Positions 33,403 to 41,882 of a stretch of DNA of 64,000 nt are shown here, piece by piece. Under the pieces are notes generated by a model. It saw only the letters and a list, made by a program, of their open reading frames with translations, was not told the origin of the DNA and made no database searches. The DNA lies in contig CAWDPQ010000009.1 in NCBI GenBank assembly GCA_963804245.1, positions 806,001-870,000 of the forward strand, read 5' to 3'. The stretch is from CAWDPQ01 sp963804245 (GTDB lineage: Bacteria; Acidobacteriota; Vicinamibacteria; Vicinamibacterales; 2-12-FULL-66-21). Positions within the stretch are counted from its first letter, which is position 1. Each line of letters begins with the position of its first letter. The position numbers and the translations under genes were made by a program.

Positions 33403-33948
33403 TTAGTGAGTTCCTGGTTCGACCTTCAGTTCGCCGAGCTTCGCGATCATGTCCTCAGCGGACGTCGCTGGTTTGACGGCCTTGTCGATGGCGAGAATCT
33501 TCCCGTCCTTGCCAATGTAGAACGTCCATCGGCTCGCGAACCCCTTCGGGTTGAGCACGCCGTAGGCTTCGGCCGTCTTCTTCGTCGGATCGCTCAACAA
33601 CGGAAAGTCGGCCTTCTCCTGCTCGGCGAAGCCCTTGTTGTCCGAGACCGGATCGACGCTCGCCATGAAATAGGCGACGTTGAACTTACGAATTTTTTCG
33701 CCGTTCGCCGCGAGCGACTTGCACTCGATGGTGCAACCCTGTGTGAACGCTTTCGGGAACCAGGCGATGACGACCGCCTTCTTGCCCTTGAAGTCCGACA
33801 GCTTGTAGGTCTTTCCGTCGGACGCCTCCAGCGTAAAGTCCGGCGCCTGATCGCCGACCTTCAATTCGGGCCCGGCCGGAGGCGGTGTCTGGGCACCTGC
33901 CACCGTCGCAAAGGCAAAAACGGCCAGCATGAGAAGTGCTGTCTTCAT
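33403..33948 (-). CDS. Exported peroxiredoxin, BCP/AhpC-TSA type
   Basis: A protein of ~181 residues with a signal peptide (M-K-T-A-L-L-M-L-A-V-F-A-F-A), so it acts outside the cytoplasm. The catalytic region reads P-K-A-F-T-Q-G-C-T-I-E-C-K-S-L, with the peroxidatic Cys and a second Cys four residues later, comparable to the C-x4-C of bacterioferritin comigratory proteins. It reduces hydroperoxides using a thiol donor that is not identifiable here. ATG 33948 has AGGAG about eight bases upstream. Divergent from the propeller gene, 33 bases away. Confidence 0.9.
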   Translation of the reverse strand: MKTALLMLAVFAFATVAGAQTPPPAGPELKVGDQAPDFTLEASDGKTYKLSDFKGKKAVVIAWFPKAFTQGCTIECKSLAANGEKIRKFNVAYFMASVDPVSDNKGFAEQEKADFPLLSDPTKKTAEAYGVLNPKGFASRWTFYIGKDGKILAIDKAVKPATSAEDMIAKLGELKVEPGTH

Positions 33949-33963
33949 TTCAACTCCTTTGAC

Positions 33964-33969
33964 GATAAT
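33964..33969 (+). promoter_or_regulatory. -10-like box before the PQQ-like propeller gene
   Basis: GATAAT, 12 bases before the ATG at 33982, in the 33-base divergent gap with the peroxiredoxin gene. Confidence 0.4.
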
Positions 33970-33981
33970 CTGATCGACGTC

Positions 33982-35391
33982 ATGTCCGATTGCAAAGCCA
34001 CGCCCGATCATTCGTGGGTTGATGGTCCCCTGCGATGGCGCGCGCCGATCGCGATAGGACTCAGTTTACTCGGTGCGACGCTCTTCGCCGCGCCTTCGCC
34101 GAACTGGCCCGGCTTCCGCGGGCCGAACGCCTCAGGTGTCGTCGACGGGCAGAATCTTCCCGCCTCCTGGAACGTCGCAACTGGAGAGAACATCCGGTGG
34201 AGCGCCATTATTCCCGGGCTCGCGCATTCCAGTCCAATCGTGTGGGAGGACCGGCTCTATGTCACCACGGCCATCAGCAGCCGGACGGACGCGAGCTTCA
34301 AGCCCGGCCTTTACGGTGAGGGCACTGCCTCTGAGGACAGCTCTGAGCACCGCTGGGTTTTGTTGGCGATCGATCGTGGAACCGGCCGAATCGCGTGGGA
34401 AGCCACGGCGTATAAAGGGGTGCCGCGTGAGAAGCGGCACATCAAGGCCACCTACGCGAATGCGACGCCGGTCACCGATGGCCAGCGTGTCGTGGCCTTC
34501 TTCGGTTCGCAGGGGCTCTACGCGTTCGACCTGTCGGGGAAGCAGCTCTGGAAGAAGGATCTCGGGGTACTCAACGCCGGCGCCTACGACCTTCCCGAGT
34601 ACGAGTGGGGGAACGCCAGCTCACCGATCATCTACAAAGACCTGGTGATCGTGCAGTGTGACACGCAGGAGGGCTCGTTCGTCCTGGCCGCGGACATCAG
34701 GACCGGCAAGACGGTCTGGAAGGCCGATCGCAAAGAGCTGCCGTCGTGGGGAACGCCCGCCGTCGCCGAACCTCCCGGCGGCCATGCTGAACTGGTCACG
34801 AACGCGTCCAACTTCATCCGTGGCTACGATCCGTTGACGGGCGAGGAGCGCTGGCGCCTCTCCGGCAGCTCGAAAATCACCGCGCCCACTCCAATCTTCG
34901 CCAACGGCCTGATCATCGTCGCGAGCGGGCGTGCACCCGAGCGGCCGATTTTCGCTGTCAAGCCCGGCGCCCGCGGCGACATCACGCTGGCGGAAGGGCA
35001 GTCGTCCAACACGTTCGTTGCCTGGCACAAGACGGGGCGCGGGTCGTACATGCCGACGCCGCTCGCTTATCGCGACCAGTTGTACGTGTTGGGCAATCAA
35101 GGATTGCTCGACGCTTACGCCATCGAATCCGGGGACGAAGTCTATCGCCAGCGCATTCCGCACCGCGGAAGCGGCTTCAGCGCGTCGCCGGTTGCCGCCG
35201 ACAACAGGATCTACCTGTCGAGCGAGGACGGTGACATCTTCGTCATTCCCGCCGGTCGCAATTTTTCGGTCGCCGGCCGTTACCCGATGGGAGAGCCGCT
35301 GATGGCGACGCCGGCCATCGCCGACGGCACGCTCTACGTGCGCGGAGAGAAACGGCTCTTTGCTATCGGTGGGCGACAAAAAAATAGATAA
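33982..35391 (+). CDS. Exported PQQ-binding-like beta-propeller protein
   Basis: A 469-residue protein with a hydrophobic N-terminal segment (I-A-I-G-L-S-L-L-G-A-T-L-F-A-A). The body has repeating propeller blades of the W-x-x-x/A-x-D-x-x-T-G-x-x-x-W type: A-I-D-R-G-T-G-R-I-A-W, A-D-I-R-T-G-K-T-V-W, Y-D-P-L-T-G-E-E-R-W. It starts N-W-P-G-F-R-G-P-N-A-S-G, the opening of a common group of secreted propellers in Acidobacteria and Planctomycetes. Those proteins usually lack proven PQQ binding. ATG 33982 chosen because earlier codons overlap the divergent peroxiredoxin gene. Confidence 0.87.
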   Translation: MSDCKATPDHSWVDGPLRWRAPIAIGLSLLGATLFAAPSPNWPGFRGPNASGVVDGQNLPASWNVATGENIRWSAIIPGLAHSSPIVWEDRLYVTTAISSRTDASFKPGLYGEGTASEDSSEHRWVLLAIDRGTGRIAWEATAYKGVPREKRHIKATYANATPVTDGQRVVAFFGSQGLYAFDLSGKQLWKKDLGVLNAGAYDLPEYEWGNASSPIIYKDLVIVQCDTQEGSFVLAADIRTGKTVWKADRKELPSWGTPAVAEPPGGHAELVTNASNFIRGYDPLTGEERWRLSGSSKITAPTPIFANGLIIVASGRAPERPIFAVKPGARGDITLAEGQSSNTFVAWHKTGRGSYMPTPLAYRDQLYVLGNQGLLDAYAIESGDEVYRQRIPHRGSGFSASPVAADNRIYLSSEDGDIFVIPAGRNFSVAGRYPMGEPLMATPAIADGTLYVRGEKRLFAIGGRQKNR

Positions 35392-35734
35392 GCGTCAAAT
35401 CGACGCCGGCTACTGGCAAGAGCTAACAGGAGATAAAGGAGTGACGGAGAAAGGCACAACGCAGAGCCCGCCGCGGAGCAGAGACACCGCGGATGATGAG
35501 TGGCACGAGCGAGTGCCCTTCGGCCATGCTAGCTGTCCGAGGCGTCTCGGCTCCCCTGGGGTCTCAGCGTTGGCCTTTTGTCAGCGCCTGTCGCTCGTCA
35601 TGTGCCCCTGCTGATTGCACTGCCCGAATCACTCCTGACCTCGTTGTCTCCTGTTGCTTTTGACAAGCCAACATAGGGTGTTAGCAGACATACGCTGCTA
35701 ATCCTGAACGTGGGATTTGGAAGTTGGGAGTTAG
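35392..35734. other. Intergenic region with split inverted repeat
   Basis: No gene is supported in these 343 bases. An AACAGGAGATAAAGGAGT word at about 35429-35446 and its approximate inverse ACTCCTGACC ... TCTCCTGTT at about 35630-35656 bracket ~185 bases. The inner part holds a CCGCCGCGGAGC / CACCGCGGATG stretch and nothing recognisable. Confidence 0.6.
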
Positions 35735-36511
35735 CTAGAGCGTCCTGCCCAACACAGCCTCCACCTTCGCCCGATACGTGCGGCTCAACGTGAGACGGGC
35801 GCCATTTTTCAGGATGACCGTGTAGTCGCCGTGAAAATCGGGCACCAACTCCTTGATCCCATCGATGCGCACGATCGTGGATCGATGAATGCGCACGAAG
35901 GAATCCGGATCCAGCTCGCGCTCCAGCCGTCCCATCGTGTCTCTGACCATGTGGCGCTGCGATCCCGCGTGCAAGGTCACGTAGTTGTCAGCGGCCGCAA
36001 TCCAGTCCACTTCCGCAAGATGGACGACGACCAGGCGTCCGTCCGAACGCACCGGAATCCGCGTGAGGTAGCGCCGCTCGGAGGTCAGCTCGGTCAGCAG
36101 AGCCATGAGCCGCTGGTCGAGCGGCGCAGGAGACGAGCCACGCCGTTCGGCGACGCGGCTGCGGGCGCGTGCGATGGCGCGCGCCAGTCGTTCGCCGTCC
36201 ACCGGTTTGAGCAGGTAATCCAGCGCGTGTACGTCGAATGCGCGCAAGGCATAGCGATCGAACGCGGTGACGAAGATGACGACCGGGATCTCCTCGGGCG
36301 TGAGCGTCTGCAGGAAGCCGAAGCCGTCGAGCTCCGGCATCTGCACGTCGAGCAGCACGACGTCGGGGACCAGGGCACGAACAGCGTCGACCGCAGCCGC
36401 CCCGTCACCGCACTCGGCGACGATTTGCACGTCGGGATCGTTCCGCAGCAGGCGCCGCAGACGCCGCCGTGCCACCGGCTCGTCATCGACTACGAGCGTC
36501 CGCAGTGTCAT
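35735..36511 (-). CDS. LytTR-family response regulator
   Basis: A 258-residue regulator: receiver domain (V-V-D-D-E-P-V-A-R-R-R-L, phospho-Asp in V-V-L-L-D-V-Q-M-P-E-L-D, V-T-A-F-D, K-P-V-D-G) and a C-terminal LytTR DNA-binding domain (V-D-W-I-A-A-A-D-N-Y-V-T-L-H, F-V-R-I-H-R-S-T-I-V-R). LytTR proteins bind short direct repeats upstream of targets; none could be assigned. The ATG overlaps the histidine kinase stop (ATGA), so the pair is translationally coupled. Confidence 0.93.
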   Translation of the reverse strand: MTLRTLVVDDEPVARRRLRRLLRNDPDVQIVAECGDGAAAVDAVRALVPDVVLLDVQMPELDGFGFLQTLTPEEIPVVIFVTAFDRYALRAFDVHALDYLLKPVDGERLARAIARARSRVAERRGSSPAPLDQRLMALLTELTSERRYLTRIPVRSDGRLVVVHLAEVDWIAAADNYVTLHAGSQRHMVRDTMGRLERELDPDSFVRIHRSTIVRIDGIKELVPDFHGDYTVILKNGARLTLSRTYRAKVEAVLGRTL

Positions 36512-37564
36512 ACGCCGGTCACCTGCGCATCCGTCTGCCAGGGTATCGAGAGCCGGACGATGGTTCCTGTGCCATCGGCGTTGGCCACCTCGAAATCGTG
36601 TGCCGGACCGTAGAGCTCCGTGAGCCGGGCGCGGCTGTTGCCGAGGCCGACACCCTCGCGCAGCTCACCCGCCGTCAGACCAATCCCATCGTCACGCACT
36701 TCAATCGTAAGGTGTGATCCTTCCCGTCGAGCCGTGACGTCGATGCGGCCGGCGTTGATTCGAGCCGAGAGCCCATGGCGAATGGCGTTTTCGACCAGCG
36801 GCTGCAAAATGAAGATCGGCACTAGCGCATCGCGGGCGGCCGAATCGATCTGGAGGCGGACGTCGAGCCGATCGCCGAACCGCGCGCGCTGAATGTCCAC
36901 GTAACGTCCCAGCAATTCGAGCTCGCGGTTCAGCGTTACTCGATCGACCGTACCGGCATCGAGGGTCTCACGCAGTAATTGGCTGAGACTGCCAATCATG
37001 CGCTCCGCAGCCGCGGCGTTTTCATGGACGAGCTCCGCAATCGTGTTCAACGTGTTGAACAGGAAGTGCGGGTGGATCTGCATTCGCAGCAGCTGAAGGC
37101 GTGCTTCGGCGAGGCGCGTTTCGGCCTGAGACGCGCGCAGCTCCCGCTCGCGTTCGCCGCGATAGTATTCGGCCGCATGAACGACGGCGACGATGGCCCA
37201 GTAGATCAGGTATTGGGTGGTGATGTTGCTGATTTGAAAGTAGTCGACGCCGCCGGCGACTTCCCGTAGAACCCGCGTCAGCATTACCTTGACCACGGCG
37301 ATGGGCAGTCCCGCCGCAGCCAGCATCAGGACGCGCCATGGCGTCCGCCCACGAGCGAGCGTCAGGCGGCTGGCCAGATGCCACAACGGCTGGCGTGAGC
37401 GCGGCCCACGGGTACCACTCGCTCGCCGCGAAAGCGAACGTCCGGCCCCACTGCGGCGGCCTGTACGAGATGACGTAGGTCAGCGAGCTGCTGACGGCAA
37501 ACACCGTCGCCAGCAGCGTCCACGCCGCAAGGACAAGGAGCCATACGAGGAGACGCCGGCTCAT
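36508..37564 (-). CDS. LytS-type sensor histidine kinase (one frameshift)
   Basis: About 350 residues in two frames. The N-terminal piece (start 37564, M-S-R-R-L-L-V-W-L-L-V-L-A-A-W) carries the first helices and ends A-L-T-P-A-V; the other frame resumes at W-H-L-A-S-R-L-T-L-A-R-G near 37385. The kinase core has the phosphoacceptor in I-H-P-H-F-L-F-N-T-L-N and ATP-lid motifs P-L-V-E-N-A-I-R-H-G, D-D-G-I-G-L and G-V-G-L-G-N-S. There is no cytoplasmic sensor domain; sensing would be through the membrane part. Upstream of and coupled to the LytTR regulator. The break is probably a sequencing indel. Confidence 0.85.
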
Positions 37565-37593
37565 GGCGCGAGCGTTGTATCACAGCGTCGCGT

Positions 37594-37980
37594 TCACCGG
37601 ACTGGCGCCATGCCGGAAGCCCTGACCCGGGGCAGCATCGAGGCGGGCCGGCGCGCATACGCGATGACGCCGAGCAGCGTGAAGAACACGATCTCGCCGA
37701 CGCCGCTGGCGCCATGCGTGATTCGCGTGATCGCCGCGCCAACCATCACGCACATCAGCACGATCGCGGACGGCGTGGCGATGCGTGGGACGAGGAGTCC
37801 AAGGCCGGCGGCAATCTCGATAACGCCGATTACCGCGTAGAAGTGATCGGGATAGCCCCAGACCCGGAACATGCGTTGCCAGACCGGACTCGTGAACTTC
37901 TGCACGCCTGGACCGACCATTGCCAACGCCAGCAACGCCTGAAGCACCCAGAGGCCGATCGTTTTTGGCTTGAACGTCAT
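37594..37980 (-). CDS. DoxX-family membrane protein
   Basis: A 128-residue protein with four hydrophobic helices and the DoxX-like elements G-P-G-V-Q-K-F-T-S-P-V, V-I-G-V-I-E-I-A-A-G-L-G-L-L-V-P and V-M-V-G-A-A-I-T-R-I. Family members are quinone-linked or accessory membrane proteins with no settled single function. AGAAAGGAG lies about six bases before the ATG. It precedes the histidine kinase by 29 bases on the same strand, so co-transcription is possible. Confidence 0.82.
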   Translation of the reverse strand: MTFKPKTIGLWVLQALLALAMVGPGVQKFTSPVWQRMFRVWGYPDHFYAVIGVIEIAAGLGLLVPRIATPSAIVLMCVMVGAAITRITHGASGVGEIVFFTLLGVIAYARRPASMLPRVRASGMAPVR

Positions 37981-38061
37981 CGCGCGCTCCTTTCTGCGGA
38001 GCTACGATGGCTGCGGTCGGTTCTCGTCCGCCGATAGCAAAGTGGCAGGGCGCGTAATGAG

Positions 38062-38248
38062 AGGGTAGAGCGCCTGCGGCCCCGAGCGAGCGGCCGGAGG
38101 GAAGCGCGGCGCAGCCGCGCCCGCGAGCGAGAGCGCTTGGGGGTGCCCGCCTCCGCTGGTCGCGAAAAAGGCGGGCGACCAGCTACGGCGAGGTCTCGCC
38201 GTAGCGCGCATGGATGCCGGCGCGCGGAGGCGGAGGGCCCCAAGCGCA
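38062..38248. repeat. Large nested palindromic element in an intergenic region
   Basis: Outer arms GCGCTTGGGG (38133-38142) and CCCCAAGCGC (38239-38248) enclose GCCTCCGC/GCGGAGGC (38149-38156/38224-38231) and two inner hairpins: GCTGGTCGC/GCGACCAGC (38155-38163/38175-38183) and GCTACGGCGAG/CTCGCCGTAGC (38182-38205, perfect 11-bp arms). A further GCGCGGC/GCCGCGC hairpin lies at 38104-38120. At 38062-38095 is a reverse copy of a word also found at 40236-40258 and 63961-63993. It occupies the gap before the serine hydrolase. Confidence 0.8.
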
Positions 38249-38270
38249 CTGAGAGAAGAGCCCCCTCCCG

Positions 38271-38276
38271 TATACT
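38271..38276 (+). promoter_or_regulatory. -10 box eight bases before the serine hydrolase start
   Basis: TATACT followed by GTGCCGAC and the ATG at 38285; no Shine-Dalgarno in between, so a leaderless mRNA is likely. Confidence 0.55.
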
Positions 38277-38284
38277 GTGCCGAC

Positions 38285-40045
38285 ATGCGACGCTCAGTGT
38301 TGCTCCTGATTGCCGCCGCCATCGGCGTGCTCACCTCTTTCACCACGGCCGTCGATCTCGTGCCTCGCGTCCGTCTGGTGGAGGTTGTTCTCGTCTTCTT
38401 CGGTGCATTCGGCGCGGGTGCGGCGTTCACCGCGGCAGTCGTCGAGCTCAGGACGAAACGTGAGAGTCGCCCGAATGTACGTGGCCGGCCGCTCGCCGTC
38501 TTCCTGTTGATAGCGGTTCTGTCGGCCAGCGCCGAGGCGCAGACTGCGCCGACGGCGGCGCCGCCGGATCTCGATGCCTACGTCGCGCGAACGTTGCAAA
38601 CCTTCTTCGTTCCCGGCGCATCGCTCAGCGTCGTCAAGGACGGTCGCGTCGTCGTTGCGAAAGGGTACGGCGTCCGAAAGCTTGGCGAGCCGGCCGCGGT
38701 CGATGCGCAGACGCTGTTTGGGATCGCGTCGAATACCAAAGTGGTCACGGCCGCGGCGCTCGGGCTTCTCGTCGAGGAAGGCAAGCTCGAATGGGACGCG
38801 CCGGTCATCCGTTACCTGCCGTGGTTCCAGATGTGGGATCCGTATGTGACGCGTGAGCTGTCCATCAGGGATTTACTGGTCCATCGCTCGGGTCTCGGGC
38901 TGGGTGCAGGCGATCTGCTCTGGTGGCCCGCCTCGACGTACGACCGCAAGGAAATCGCCCGGCGGCTCAGGTTCATCCGCCCGGTGACGAGCTTCCGCAG
39001 TGCCTACGCGTACGACAACGTGCTGTATCTGGTTGCCGGGGAGGTCATCGAATCGCTCAGTGGGAAGAGCTGGGAGGACTTCGTGACCGAGCGCATCCTG
39101 AAGCGCGTCGGCATGACGACGAGCAACGTGCGGCATTCGGATGCGCTCAAAGGTGGCAACGTAGCCACGCCGCACGCGCCGATCGGCGAAAAGGTGACGT
39201 CGATCAAGCCCTTCGACAGCGACAACACCAATCCAGCTGGCGGCATCAATTCGAACGCGGTGGACATGGCCCGGTGGATGAGCGTCCTTTTGGCACGCGG
39301 CGCGCTGCCCGACGGCTCGCGACTCTTTTCCGAAGCCACCTGGCGGGAGCTGACGACCGTGGTGACGCCGCTATCTACGCCACCGCCGCCACCGGAACTG
39401 GCGGCGCAGCGGTCGAATTATCGCGGCTATGCGCTCGGCCTGGGCGTGGCGGACTATCGCGGTCAGAAGCTGTTGCTGCACACGGGCGGGCTGCCCGGCT
39501 ACGTCTCGCGGGTGATGCTCGTCCCAGACGCGCAGCTCGGCATCGCCGTCCTGACCAACCAGGAATCCGGCGCGGCTTTCGATGCCATCGCGTTCCGCGT
39601 CGCCGACCATTTTCTCGGCGCCCCGCAGACGGACTGGATTGAGGCCTATCAGAAGCTCACGGCCCGTCAGGAAGCGGCGGTTGCCGCAGCGGAGAAGAAA
39701 GCGGCGACGTCACGGGACACTACGTCGAAGCCGTCGCTGCCCCTCTCGAAGTATGCCGGGACCTACGTCGACGAGTGGTATGGCGAGATCGCGATCGAGG
39801 AGCAGCAGGGACGGCTGGGAATCCGATTCACTCGCACGCCATCCCTCACCGGGACGCTCGAGCACTGGCAACACGATACGTTCATCGCCCGCTGGTCGGA
39901 CCGCGAGCTGCGCGCCGACGCCTACGTGACGTTCGCGTTGAATCCGGATGGGTCGATCGATCAGGCGAAAATGCGCGCGGTGTCGCCTGCCACCGACTTC
40001 AGCTTCGACTTCCACGATCTGCTGCTGAAGCCCCAAAGAAAGTAG
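38285..40045 (+). CDS. Serine hydrolase (beta-lactamase class C fold) with extra N-terminal membrane module
   Basis: A 586-residue protein. Residues ~1-60 are two hydrophobic helices (V-L-L-L-I-A-A-A-I-G-V-L-T, V-V-L-V-F-F-G-A-F-G-A-G). A second signal-like segment (L-A-V-F-L-L-I-A-V-L-S-A-S-A-E-A) then leads into the hydrolase. The catalytic set is complete: S-N-T-K, Y-A-Y-D-N and H-T-G-G. The last ~110 residues form a lipocalin-like DUF3471-type domain. Relatives include D-aminopeptidases, esterases and penicillin-binding-protein-like enzymes; the substrate is unknown. The N-terminal module looks like a small membrane protein joined in frame. Confidence 0.85.
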   Translation: MRRSVLLLIAAAIGVLTSFTTAVDLVPRVRLVEVVLVFFGAFGAGAAFTAAVVELRTKRESRPNVRGRPLAVFLLIAVLSASAEAQTAPTAAPPDLDAYVARTLQTFFVPGASLSVVKDGRVVVAKGYGVRKLGEPAAVDAQTLFGIASNTKVVTAAALGLLVEEGKLEWDAPVIRYLPWFQMWDPYVTRELSIRDLLVHRSGLGLGAGDLLWWPASTYDRKEIARRLRFIRPVTSFRSAYAYDNVLYLVAGEVIESLSGKSWEDFVTERILKRVGMTTSNVRHSDALKGGNVATPHAPIGEKVTSIKPFDSDNTNPAGGINSNAVDMARWMSVLLARGALPDGSRLFSEATWRELTTVVTPLSTPPPPPELAAQRSNYRGYALGLGVADYRGQKLLLHTGGLPGYVSRVMLVPDAQLGIAVLTNQESGAAFDAIAFRVADHFLGAPQTDWIEAYQKLTARQEAAVAAAEKKAATSRDTTSKPSLPLSKYAGTYVDEWYGEIAIEEQQGRLGIRFTRTPSLTGTLEHWQHDTFIARWSDRELRADAYVTFALNPDGSIDQAKMRAVSPATDFSFDFHDLLLKPQRK

Positions 40046-40195
40046 GAAGGATGAAGGATGCTCTCCCCCCAAGCGCTTGAGGCCTCCGTCTCCGCGTGTC
40101 ACAATCCTTGGCGCTATGGCGGACTCGCCGTGCTGGTCGCCCGCCTGTTTCGCGCCAGCGATGCCCCCGCTTCGCTCGGCGGCTACGCGCCTCGT

Positions 40196-40258
40196 CCTTC
40201 GACACGCTCAGGACGACTCTGAGCTACGTCGAAGGGTCGCTCGGGCCGCAGGCGCTTC
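40196..40258. repeat. Stem-loop repeat followed by dispersed GC-rich word
   Basis: CCTTCGAC (40196-40203) pairs with GTCGAAGG (40228-40235), and GCTCAG (40206-40211) pairs with CTGAGC (40219-40224): a strong two-part stem. At 40236-40258 follows GTCGCTCGGGCCGCAGGCGC, a word shared with 38062-38095 (inverted) and 63961-63993. It lies between convergent genes and may also end transcription. Confidence 0.75.
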
Positions 40259-40798
40259 TTACTGCACTCGCGTCAGCTGGCCGCGGACGACACCACCCCC
40301 GTTGGCTTGCGAATGGAAGTTCACGTAGAAGCCGGCCGGGTTGGCGTAGATCCGCTGCGCGACGTCGGCGGCAACCGCCCGATCGTTGAAGACCAGGTTT
40401 CCGGTGCCAGCACCGTCCAGCACGGAAGGCGACGCCGGCGTCAGGCCCGTATTCACGACACGTCCCGCCATTGACGCCCGCCGCGCGCCTCGTGGATGTG
40501 CCCAAGAATGATCGGCGTTCCCGCCGGGAGACCCGACAGCTGGGCGGAAAAGTTGACGGTGCCGCCGCCGGTCGGGTTGCCCGAAGCCGTCTCGCGGGAC
40601 GTTCATCGTCACCGTGGCGTTACCTCGCCCATTGGCTTCGGCGCCGGTGATTGGCGGAACCTCGTTGGCGCCAGACAACGTCGCCGTAAATACGATAGGT
40701 CCCGGTATTCGACGGGCCGGTCGGGTTGTCGTGCCGCCGCACATCGATACGGCCGCCGCAGCCGCCAGAACCATCGCTCCAAAGATCGACCGTCTCAT
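40259..40798 (-). pseudogene. CHRD-domain exported protein, frameshifted
   Basis: A signal peptide (M-R-R-S-I-F-G-A-M-V-L-A-A-A-A-A) is followed by the start of a CHRD domain (F-T-A-T-L-S-G-A-N-E-V-P-P). The middle is read in another frame (G-T-V-N-F-S-A-Q-L-S-G-L-P-A-G-T-P-I-I-L-G-H-I-H-E-A) and the end returns to the first frame (V-V-N-T-G-L-T-P, A-G-F-Y-V-N-F-H-S-Q-A-N). Two or three indels explain this. CHRD domains occur in secreted proteins of unknown function in bacteria. Since each piece is family-like, the breaks may be sequencing errors rather than decay. Confidence 0.72.
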
Positions 40799-40823
40799 TT
40801 TCTATCCTCCTGCGGGTTTGTAA

Positions 40824-41731
40824 TCAGAACTTCCGGGTGATGTTGAATCCAAGATAGACGTTGTGCGTGTCGCCACCCCGCGCGATTTGCCCGAATGTCG
40901 TGCCGAACGAATTCGTGAAGTTGAGCTGCAGTGTGTGCCCGCCCCCTTTCGTACAGTTTCTCGATCGCGACGCGCCCAGAGGCCGCGACCCGGATCGTAT
41001 CCAGCGATGCGCGGCGTGTATTCGCCGGCGATGAACACCGATGGCCTGATGCGGGCGCGGCCGCCTAGGCCGATGAAGGCTGTGTTGATCGTGATTCGCG
41101 TGTTCGTCGACCACTCCCGGCAACTCGTGATCGTCGTGTCCCTCGACGAAGTCGGCGGCGTGGGTGTTGCCGACGAAGCCGGGCGGTGCGTACAGCACCA
41201 GCCAGTTATCGACCGCGCGCGAGACGGTGGCCACGAATGCCGGGCTGAAGTCTTCCTGCAGGTTGTTCTGGCCCTCGATCGATGCGATGACGGAAACTGA
41301 CGACCGGGAAGCTTGTCCCCCTGTTTCCAGGCGTCGTACCTGCCGAACACCTGGATCGTCTTGCTGAGCAGCGAGCGATGGACGCCGGCCTGAAGGTCGC
41401 TGGTGATGCCAAAGCGATACTCGAGACCGATAATCGCGCCGTTGTCGAGCGAGAACAGATCCTCCGCGAGCTGGCCGAAGTCGCCGCGCCGTAAATCGCG
41501 CGCAAACCGGTGCGTCAGGCGGAAATAGCTCCGGTGCCGGCGCAGCGAGAGCGTCGTCGGCAGATTGACGAGGTTGAGCTCGATTTCCGGCGAGGACGAC
41601 GGGCCAGCAGCCTGATCGGCCGGCGGTGGCGGCGGCGGTTGTTGCTCCTGTGCCCAACACGGGGAAGCTACGGACAGCGCGGCGGCGAACACGATCCCCA
41701 GGCTGGACGTGCCCGAAAGACGGAGTCTCAT
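40824..41731 (-). pseudogene. Outer-membrane beta-barrel-like protein (DUF5777-like), frameshifted
   Basis: Starts with a signal peptide (L-G-I-V-F-A-A-A-L-S-V-A-S-P-C-W-A-Q) and a Pro-rich linker, then barrel-like strands: R-S-Y-F-R-L-T-H-R-F-A-R-D-L, G-L-E-Y-R-F-G-I-T-S-D-L-Q-A-G. The frame then changes near 41300 (V-I-A-S-I-E-G-Q-N-N-L-Q-E-D-F), near 41120 (I-T-I-N-T-A-F-I-G-L-G-G-R) and near 40980, ending T-H-N-V-Y-L-G-F-N-I-T-R-K-F with the aromatic C-terminal residue typical of outer-membrane proteins. Function unknown. At least three single-base shifts. Confidence 0.65.
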
Positions 41732-41882
41732 CATACGAGTCCGGACTAGAGTGGCAATTGGCATGCCTCATGGGCGGCGTCATTACCTCTTGGATCGACG
41801 CCAAAGTCAACGAAATCTACGAGTTGTACTCCCGCAGGCTTACCGTTTCAGTAAGCGGTTACGGCTCGTGTAACGTTGCGGT

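Noticed and set aside
39004..39339. Antisense frame with an L-S-L-S-K-G peptide, which can mark a dispersed repeat in some genomes
   Set aside because: It lies inside the conserved serine hydrolase coding region and no repeat boundary is visible.
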